Source: Macrostomum hystrix (Eukaryota; Platyhelminthes; Macrostomidae). Taken from it: 64,000 bases of DNA. This document shows, piece after piece, positions 56,188 to 64,000 of this stretch (within the stretch, counting starts at the first letter, position 1; each line of letters begins with the position of its first letter). The stretch spans positions 16,090,501-16,154,500 of the forward strand of contig CATNEN010000039.1 of NCBI GenBank assembly GCA_950097015.1, read 5' to 3'. Under the pieces are notes generated by a model that worked only from the letters and a program-made list of their open reading frames with translations, did not search any database and was not told where the DNA came from. Position numbers and translations under genes: made by a program.

Positions 56188-57266
56188 AAGGGAAAATCTA
56201 TTTAGCTTAGTAGAGAAAGGGTAACATTCAAAATTAGAATTGATTACTCATAGTCCGTTACCAACTATGAGTTTAATTTCTGCCCGTTTCTGAAGTTTAA
56301 TTTTTTGGTTAATATGTGTTGTTGAGAACTGTATTTCACATTGCATTGCTTGTAGTTGAACTGTATCTGAGCGTGGTTCCCAGAATATTTAAATGCAGTT
56401 AAATAGAAAAAAACGTGTTAATCTCCGGTGGAGTATCCCTTCTCATGTCTATGGTAAAAGTCAAGGAGAGAGAAAATAGAAAAAGAAGCTACTACGAGTC
56501 AAAACTAAACTACTTTTTTCTGTGTTTGTCCCAAAATAAGGCACAAATCTGACTAGTTGAAATGGGGGAGCTTCACCGCCGACGATGTAATTGAGCGCTA
56601 AAAGTTTCCGCTCTATCCGATGAAACAACTTCCAGAATCACCAAACACGGGCCAACTTTTGTTGCGCAACTTCTGAAACAAGAATCAAGTCACCAGCTTT
56701 TTAGACCGTCGAGATATTCAATGTTTCTTGCCGAAGGTGTATTTCATACACCCCTTTACACAAATTGGCACTGCGCCTCGGTGCGGCCTTACCAGGCCTT
56801 CAAAACTCATCTGCATCTGCACCCGAATGTGCCTGCATCATCAACGGGCGGCAAAATGGCTTGGTACTACTATAGCACTGTACTATACTTTAGTAGGCAT
56901 GTTGTTCTTTCGATTTGTACTATTTGTCTATCGAATCTTACTCAGATCATGCCGAAAATCTCTACTTAATAATCTCTTCTTGGCAATCTCTCGTTGATAG
57001 TCTCAGCCAGATAATCTCTACTTGACAATGACACCCAAATAAGGAAACGCTTAAGGAAATGTACAATTAAGAGCTGCTTACAGCAGCGAATCTTTAATAT
57101 TGATGTACGAGATAATATTGTCCACTAAAAATTCCACCATTTTTATTTTTACACCTCGAGACTCGACCTTTTAAAGTAGAGCTTTGGACGCAACCTTACA
57201 AAAATGAATTAAAAAACACATTTGTTTTTCGAAAGCGAACTTTCAAGTGTGCAAGGCGCTTTTCCG

Positions 57267-57832
57267 CAGGGTGGCTCCCCCGATCTGGAGTGAAAATCAA
57301 CTCAGCCGAGTACATCCGCAAGCTGCAGGATCATGTACTGCCATGGATTCGACACAACTTTGCCCCAGGTACGTTTGTTTTTCAGCAGGACGGCGCTCCT
57401 GCCCACACGGCTGTCGCTACTCAAGAATTTCTTCGCCGGGAGCTCGGCGAGGACTTCTGGGATGCGACCACTTGGCCACCATCGAGTCCAGACTGTTCCC
57501 CTCTCGATTACTTTGTGTGGAACAACGTGGCCCGCGTTGCATGTTTAACAACTTATGCTACTGTGGAGACTCTCCAAGTTGCTGTTAGTGCTGCCTGGTC
57601 AGCTCAGGGCCCTGCCGTCATCAGAGGTGCCTGTACCAAGTTTCGGTCTCGCATTGAAGCCGTGTATGCAGCGGAGGGGGGCTACATTGAGTAAATGTTA
57701 TTTTTAGTTGCCATCTAGACATTATGGCGGTCAGTTAAAATGTTAAAGTTTTCGTTTGTTGGTTGTTTTTATATTAAAAATGTATATACATTTGATCATT
57801 TTTAAGTTGTCCTTAAACGCATGGGCCACCCG
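57267..57832 (+). mobile_element. Mariner-like element, 5'-truncated
   Basis: The 3' half of a Tc1/mariner-superfamily element replaces about 60 bases of segment A. Short inverted ends (AGGGTGGC left, GCCACCC right) are visible. No TA duplication is evident on the left, in line with truncation or an imprecise event. Confidence 0.7.
57290..57694 (+). pseudogene. Mariner-like transposase, C-terminal half
   Basis: About 134 residues from VKINSAEYIRKLQDHVLPWI through FVFQQDGAPAHTA (second catalytic Asp) and WPPSSPDCSPLDYFVWNNV (third catalytic residue, Asp) to a natural stop. The spacing between the two acidic residues is about 38 by my count, larger than classic D34D mariners. The N-terminal DNA-binding domains and first catalytic Asp are missing, so it is inactive on its own. 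The frame is otherwise undamaged, so the insertion is young. Confidence 0.83.
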
Positions 57833-58117
57833 GTAGACTTTAAAAATAGAAAACTTCAAAGCCGGGGATTTACCGCGCTTCAACCCAGGTTTGGCCTTGG
57901 AAACGCCGCTCTGGTTTAAATTTATTAGGACTGAAAATGCTAAGCGTCCTTAAGTTAAAATTATACTAGAAGAATTGGCGTCGTGATCCTTGGCTCGGTG
58001 GACGTCGAAGGAAAGTTTCGAGTAAGAATCAAAATCAGCTTGTCAAACGAGCTTTAGACTAGGGCAAATATATTTTCAGGGCAACAGCTTTTTGTTGTTT
58101 AAGTACGGTCCAGCCAT

Positions 58118-58804
58118 GCACAGCACTAACAGTGCACAGCACTTAACAGTGCACAGCACTTAACAGTGCACAGCACTTAACAGTGCACAGCACTTAACAG
58201 TGCACAGCACTTAACAGTGCACAGCACTTAATAGTGCACAGCACTTAACAGTGCACAGCACTTAACAGTGCACAGCACTTAACAGTGCACAGCACTTAAC
58301 AGTGCACAGCACTTAACAGTGCACAGCACTTAACAGTGCACAGCACTTAACAGTGCACAGCACTTAACAGTGCACAGCACTTAACAGTGCACAGCACTTA
58401 ACAGTGCACAGCACTTAACAGTGCACAGCACTTAACAGTGCACAGCACTTAACAGTGCACAGCACTTAACAGTGCACAGCACTTAACAGTGCACAGCACT
58501 TAACAGTGCACAGCACTTAACAGTGCACAGCACTTAACAGTGCACAGCACTTAACAGTGCACAGCACTTAACAGTGCACAGCACTTAACAGTGCACAGCA
58601 CTTAACAGTGCACAGCACTTAACAGTGCACAGCACTTAACAGTGCACAGCACTTAACAGTGCACAGCACTTAACAGTGCACAGCACTTAACAGTGCACAG
58701 CACTTAACAGTGCACAGCACTTAACAGTGCACAGCACTTAACAGTGCACAGCACTTAACAGTGCACAGCACTTAACAGTGCACAGCACTTAACAGTGCAC
58801 AGCA
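58118..58804. repeat. 17-bp satellite b, about 40 copies
   Basis: Nearly perfect CAGCACTTAACAGTGCA units; only two visible variants (one shortened unit at the start and one TTAATAG). Confidence 0.97.
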
Positions 58805-59405
58805 CACGGAAATAAACTGAGTGACTCTCAAGCGAATGCATTAGAAACTTTGTTTAAATAAACGCTTTCGCGATCGCGATCTCAAACGTGGATTGCTTTA
58901 TTAAGGATATTATAATTAGTATATTCAAATATTGGTAGAAGTTGGTAAAAACATAAGGATCATTAAGAACGATATACTAAAACTGGCTGATAGTCAAACT
59001 AATCAAAGTTCATCGGTAATCCTAGTAACAAAAGTAACCTCGAACAGACAGATGACAGCACTAGATGACAGCACTGGGTTAAACCAAATATGGAAAGCTT
59101 AGCATGATGTTTCACAATGCAATCAATTTAGTTTCTAATTTATAATGTAAGGCAACTAATCTTACAAGCCTCCGTACTATAAGTAGGAACTTAGGAACTC
59201 GCATCGGTAACTTTACTGAAGTCATTCATTTATTACTAAAGAGAAACACATAAAGACTCTATTAAAATTGAATCTAACATATTTAAACTACAATAGAGCT
59301 ATTTTTAAAACAGAATAATGTGCGTTGAAAACTTTTTATGAATAGCTTTAGCCATTTACAAATAGAATCTACCTGTTTTATCAAGATCCATCAATAATTT
59401 GTGGG
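58805..59405. other. AT-rich spacer
   Basis: Unique AT-rich sequence between the satellite and the next array. GATGACAGCACT is duplicated at about 59051-59075. No gene recognised. Confidence 0.5.
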
Positions 59406-59411
59406 TTTATG

Positions 59412-59752
59412 GAAATCTCACAGAGACTAACGGAAATATAATAGAGACTCTCGGAAATCTCATAAAGACTCGCATAAATCTCATAGCGACCCCCGGAAAT
59501 CTCAAAGAGACTCGCTGAAACCTCAAAGAGACTAACGGAAATCTCATAGAGACTCGCGGAAATCTCATAGCGACTCCCGGAAATCTCAAAGAGACTCGCT
59601 GAAACCTCATAGAGACTAACGGAAATCTCATAGAGACTCGCGGAAATCTCATAGCGACTCCCGGAAATCTCATAGAGACTCGCGGAAATCTCATAGAAAC
59701 TCTCGGAAATCTCATAGAAACTCTCGGAAGTCTCCTAGAGACACTTAAAAAA
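59412..59752. repeat. 21-bp tandem repeat downstream of HADHA
   Basis: About 16 copies of GGAAATCTCATAGAGACTCG plus one base. Variants (TAACGG, CTCCCGG, TGAAACC) recur in the same order at about 59500 and 59580, giving an 84- to 105-bp higher-order unit. Confidence 0.93.
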
Positions 59753-59917
59753 TCCATAGATGTTTATGAAAGTGAAACGCACATAATTCTGTAACACCTA
59801 AAGCCAATCCAGTTCCAATACATAATAAATTAGTAATAAAATGTTCATAAGTTCTCAGAGATGACCCGCACAGGCGTGGCCTATAGAGAAAAACAGCTGG
59901 ACCAATTCTCTATTTTC

Positions 59918-62900
59918 TCACTTGTGAAACTTGAGCGTCGGGTCGCGGCAGTGCTGCGCCAACAAGTCGCACGGCTTGAATTGGTTGCCATAGAGACCGG
60001 CGAATTCTTCCATTCGTTTAACAATTTCGCCGGCTCCGCGAATGTCCAAATAGCGAAACGGGCCGCCTAGGAATGGCGGAAAGCCAAGGCCGAAGACGGC
60101 GCCAACGTCGCCTTCTAGCGGAGTGTGCAGCACGCCGTCCTGCAGGCACTGGACGGCTTCGTTGACGAAGCGCGAGAATAGGCGCCACTGGATGCGCTCG
60201 ATTGTATTATCGGCTACTGGCTTGACTCTGTACTTCTTCATGATGGCCAGAGCTTCGTCGTTCTCGCTGCGCTCACCGCCGCTCTTCTTGTCGCCAGAAT
60301 AGACGTAGCAGCCTTTGCCGGTCTTGCGTCCCAGAAATCCGGCTGCCACCATGTCCTTCAGGACGCCGACATCGGCGCCGCCGACGCGAGGACCCAGGGC
60401 CTGGTGTGGTACGCAGCAGGATTTACAGGTTGAGTTTGATTGATACTCGGGTTGAGTAGACAGTTCTACGGGTTGAGTAGACAGTTCTACGGGTTGAGTA
60501 GACAGTTCTACGGGTTGAGTAGACAGTCCTACGGGTTGAGTAGACAGTTCTATGGGTTGAGTAGACAGTTCTACGGGTTGAGTAGACAGTTCTACGGGTT
60601 GAGTAGACAGTTCTACGGGTTGAGTAGACAGTTCTACGGGTTGAGTAGACAGTTCTATGGGTTGAGTAGAAAGTTCTACGGGTTGAGTAGACATTTCTAT
60701 GGGTTGAGTAGACAGTTCTATGGGTTGAGTAGACAGTTCTATGGTTTGAGTAGACAGTTCTACGGGTTGAGTAGACAGTTCTACGGGTTGAGTAGACAGT
60801 TCTACGGGTTGAGTAGACAGTTCTACGGGTTGAGTAGACAGTTCTATGGGTTGAGTAGACAGTTCTATGGGTTGAGTAGACAGTTCTATGGGTTGAGTAG
60901 ACAGTTCTATGGTTTGAGTAGACAGTTCTACGGGTTGAGTAGACAGTTCTACGGGTTGAGTAGACAGTTCTACGGGTTGAGTAGACAGTTCTATGGGTTG
61001 AGTAGACAGTTCTACGGGTTGAGTAGACAGTTCTATGGTTCGAGTAGACAGTTCTACGGGTTGAGTAGACAGTTCTATGGGTTGAGTAGACAGTTCTACG
61101 GGTTGAGTAGACAGTTCTATGGTTTGAGTAGACAGTTGTACGGGTTGAGTAGACAGTTCTACGGGTTGAGTAGACAGTTCTACGGGTTGAGTAGACAGTT
61201 CTACGGGTTGAGTAGACAGTTCTACGGGTTGAGTAGACAGTTCTACGGGTTGAGTAGACAGTTCTATGGTTTGAGTAGACAGTTCTATGGGTTGAGTAGA
61301 CAGTTCTATGGGTTGAGTAGACAGTTCTATGGGTTGAGTAGACAGTTCTACGGGTTGAGTAGACAGCTCAACGGGTTGAATTGCCAGTTCCGTTGTTCAA
61401 AACATGTCGCCTACCCCATCCATCTAAAAAGCCTCACCTTGCCCAAATCTTCGGCCACGTGTGCGGCTACGTCGATGCCAACCTCGTCAGCCAGGGTGGC
61501 AACACCCACTGGCCAGCCGAAGCTTTTGGTGGCCTTGTCCAGTTCGGCTGGTCGGACACCCTCCTGCAGCAGGCGAATAGCCTCGGCCAGCATCGGAGCC
61601 AGGATGCGGGTGGTGTAGAAACCCGGACCGTCGCCAACGTGAATAACCAGCTTGCCCTGGCGAAGGCCGAGGTCAACGGCAGTTCGCAGAGTCTCCTCGC
61701 TTGTCTGCTTGGTGCTGATGATCTCCAACAGTTGCATCTTGTCCACTGGCGAGAAGTAGTGCATGCCGATGACTTTGTCGGGTCGCTGACTGCCTTTGGC
61801 AATCTCGGCAATCGGCAGGGCGGATGTGTTGCTGGCAAATACGCAGTGCGGCGGAATGACAGCTTCGACCTCCTTCAGTACACGATGCTTGATGCCGATG
61901 TCTTCAAAGACAGCTTCGACTACGATGTCGCATTTTTTCAGTTCGGAATAGTCTAGCGTGGCGGTGAGGTTAGAGTAAAGACGGTCGGCCTCAAAACTGG
62001 TGAGTCGCTTGCGCTTTACCTGACAAGGGAAGAAGTGGGATTAATGTATGGGATTAAAATGACACTTTAAAAGTGCACGTGCACTTAAAGCTCTAGTAAA
62101 AATAAACAAGCACTCTAATTCTGGTGAAAGTACACATGTACTTCAATCCAAATAAAAGTACACATGCATTTTTATCCTAGTTAAAGTACACATGTGCTCA
62201 GATCGCAGTTAAAGTTCACATGCAATTAAAATCTTTTTATTCCTATCGATGCACTCGAATTATTTTTTAATTTTCAAGTACTAAAATATTTTCCTAAACT
62301 ACTCATGCACTTGATCCTGGTTGTACATGCACTATGTACTTTTAGGCTACAACAGTCATCAACTATTGCTTACCTGTCCCTTAAGTCCGCTCTGAATTTG
62401 CTCCTGACCGCGCGCCAAGCCGCCCACATTGGCGTCCTTCATCACCGTGGCCAGACCCTTGTCGATGGTGACCTGGGCGATTCCGGCGCCCATCAGGCCG
62501 GCGCCGAGGACGCCGACGCACTGAGTTGGCCGCTGCGGCTTGCCCCAACGGTTCTTCTTAGTCTCAGTCTGGCCGAAGAATAGGCCAAATAGGGCCTTGG
62601 ACTCGTTTGTGGCCGCCAGCTCGCCGAATGCCTGAAATATTCAAATTTTAAATAGGATTTCTAAAGCTCCGTTCTTCGGAAATTTAATAGGGAAATCCCA
62701 ATTTTGAAATGCCAACCCAAAAATTGAATTTCCGAATTGCCAACCTGAAATTCCATTGTTCAACCTAAATCCCAATTACATTTATCCCAATCGACATCAA
62801 TCGCATCAAAAAAGGTATTTCATTTCCAGTAATGACAACACTAAAACCACAAATGATTAACTTCATTATTGTCCATATATTTACTAATAGGAAAATCCTA

Positions 62901-64000
62901 TTATTAGTGAACACAGCTCCCATAGCTCACCTTGGACTCCAGATCGTAGCCAAAAGCCCGATCCTCCGGCTTCTCCTGGCAGGCCTTCAGCACGTCGATG
63001 ATCTTCAGCGGGGCCGGATAGAGGCCGCCGGTCTGCTTCATAACCATGGCCCGGGCCTGCCGTTCAAAGATGAAGTTCCTGCCCCAGGCATAGTTTAGCA
63101 TCAGCGCCGTGGCCCGTTCGGCCAGGGACGGCGATCGCGGAGTAGGCTTCACCTGGCCGCTGGCTAAGCCGGCGGCGGTTTCTATGGCAACCTGTTCCAA
63201 CAGGCGCATTGTGTTAGCCTCTGGGGTGTCCAATCCCGGTCCCAGTGGCTCAACCAGCTGGTTCACCAGGCCGATGCGCTTGGCCTTCTTAGCCTGGACA
63301 CTCTTGCCTTGCAGAATCATCGCCAGGGCGTCAGTGACTGGCACTAGTCGAGGTAGGCGCTGTGTGCCTGCAGGAGTGAAGTTGCGTGAAATCGTGTTTT
63401 CGATACATATCGGAACAAAAATAGTTTTTTCGATTTTCGATACATATCGGCCTAAAAAAGTTGTCGATACATATCGGAAGAAAAAAGTTTTCCGATACAT
63501 TTCGGCATAATTAAAGGCCGCAGTTTTTTTACTGCATTAAGAAATGTAACAAGTATTAAGTTCAGGATGTCAATTTTGATAAATATGAGCGAAAACTAAA
63601 GGCCAAATACCTATACATACTTTCCTTTCACTAACACTTCACTAACAGCTGAAAAATTCATCGATTTTAATTTTATATTGAATATAAAACTTCTACACAC
63701 TTTAGTAACAGCCGAGAAAACTTGGTTTTTCGAAACATATCGGCAAAACTTTAAACAATGTTTTTCTTTATTAAGTTTGATCTTAGCTTCTTTCTCGGCA
63801 GTGTAAACTTCGGCCCTTCGTTTTAACTGAGAGATAGCTTCAACGCAAGCAAGCTTTATAGAACAGGCAAACGGATTTTTTGATACATATAGGCAAAACC
63901 TTAAATTTCAATACATATCGGTCAAACGGCGACTAGTTTACCTCCGGCGCCAGGCAGCAGGCCAAGCATAACCTCCGGCACGCCGAGTACAGTCTTCTTA
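59918..64000 (-). CDS. HADHA: Trifunctional enzyme alpha subunit (HADHA), C-terminal five exons
   Basis: Mitochondrial long-chain enoyl-CoA hydratase / 3-hydroxyacyl-CoA dehydrogenase of fatty-acid beta-oxidation, partner of the thiolase beta subunit. Exons on the minus strand are 64000-63942 (continues outside), 63367-62931, 62631-62374, 62019-61438 and 60400-59918. All have GT-AG borders with matching phases. Exons in order encode LGLLPGAGG and TQRLPRLV (hydratase end), the linker with LVEPLGPG, the NAD-binding [16 protein letters not shown], then [17 protein letters not shown] (catalytic His and Glu of the dehydrogenase), [15 protein letters not shown], and in the last exon [34 protein letters not shown] and a final KFHK. 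The hydratase N-terminal exons and targeting peptide lie beyond the window. Introns contain a 21-bp array and palindrome-like repeats. The gene appears intact here, and a piece of it has been copied at 22.8 and 43.3 kb. Confidence 0.93.
60440..61378. repeat. 21-bp satellite in HADHA intron, about 44 copies
   Basis: Units of GGGTTGAGTAGACAGTTCTA plus C or T. Besides the final C/T, variants include GGTTTG and rare single changes. It fills almost the whole intron between exons 61438-62019 and 59918-60400. Frames are open on both strands (7-residue repeats), which is why it seems to extend the last exon upstream; the AG acceptor at 60401-60402 marks the true exon edge. Confidence 0.96.
62050..62340. 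repeat. Degenerate ACATG-containing repeats, HADHA intron
   Basis: Loosely spaced copies (about 35 bp) of AAAGT(A/G/T)CACATG followed by T- or A-rich sequence, for example near 62075, 62125, 62160, 62185 and 62215. Copies are diverged, so this is an old minisatellite. It lies in the intron between exons 62374-62631 and 61438-62019. Confidence 0.6.
63395..63930. repeat. Dispersed CGATACATATCGG motifs, HADHA intron
   Basis: At least six near-copies of the almost palindromic CGATACATATCGG, each in a T-rich/A-rich setting (about 63400, 63438, 63463, 63493, 63735 and 63911). The four between 63395 and 63510 are spaced 25-38 bases. The intron fragments at 23153 and 43724 carry only the two diverged copies nearest the exon. 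Confidence 0.7.

Larger units (their letters stand above)
55803..58117. other. Segment A, third copy (core)
   Basis: Same orientation as the 38.5-41.3 kb copy, starting at AGCCCCCTTGGGG where similarity to the other copies begins abruptly, and ending at the 17-bp b satellite. The 23-bp and 18-bp satellites are absent. Two insertions interrupt it: a piece of about 120 bases at about 56765-56885 and a mariner-like element at about 57267-57832. Confidence 0.65.

Noticed and set aside
60440-61618. A 392-codon FYGLSRQ-repeat protein
   Set aside because: The frame is the 21-bp intronic satellite plus antisense HADHA exon; splice sites and the opposite-strand gene explain it.

Overview
This is animal nuclear DNA. 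Genes have GT-AG introns, exons are GC-richer than the AT-rich spacer, and the window carries the 3' end of a neurexin, an intronless rhodopsin-like receptor and most of a mitochondrial trifunctional protein alpha-subunit gene. It is packed with private tandem repeats and decayed transposons (Ty3/gypsy, RNase H-bearing LINE, Helitron, hAT MITE, Tc1/mariner-like, DIRS-like). A free-living flatworm such as Macrostomum would fit this look, but that is a low-confidence guess; no species marker was identified.

Layout. 1-2458 (+): last five exons of neurexin, with a different minisatellite in most introns and one in the 3' UTR. 4.4-5.2 kb: a 21-bp satellite and Tc1-like debris. 6075-7166 (-): seven-transmembrane receptor. 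7.26-10.16 kb: a 29-bp satellite of about 100 copies with higher-order structure. 11.0-12.0 kb: a Tc1/IS630-like element with 31-bp terminal inverted repeats. 12.85-15.5 kb (-): Ty3/gypsy gag-pol with its integrase deleted, followed by an orphan terminal exon of acetyl-CoA synthetase (15779-16054, -).

15.8-50.65 kb is a mosaic of segmental duplications. One module (acetyl-CoA synthetase exon / LINE / 17-bp satellite / promoter of a secreted cysteine-rich protein gene) occurs three times, near 15.8-21.2, 31.3-37.3 and 46.0-50.65 kb. The first two copies carry a complete two-exon gene for a secreted Ly6-like protein. A second module (an unclassified segment here called A, with 17-, 23- and 18-bp satellites) lies forward at 23.7-29.2 kb, inverted at 37.3-41.3 kb and, as its core only, at 55.8-58.8 kb. 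Helitron pieces joined to one HADHA exon occur at 21.2-23.2 and 41.3-43.7 kb, and a further inverted Helitron lies at 44.3-46.0 kb. Many junctions fall at Helitron ends, in satellites or at short microhomologies.

50.65-53.6 kb is single-copy sequence with no recognised gene, then come LINE and DIRS-like remnants, the third A copy with a mariner-like insertion, and finally the HADHA gene on the minus strand (59918 to beyond 64000).

The most interesting biology is the secreted Ly6-like gene pair. The intron and flanks of the two copies are nearly identical, while the mature protein differs at about 29 codons by replacement against only about 4 silent changes. This is the pattern expected of a duplicated extracellular protein under diversifying selection. 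Next are the Helitron/HADHA/gypsy/acetyl-CoA synthetase chimeras and the inverted duplications, which either record complex replication-based rearrangement or reflect assembly trouble.
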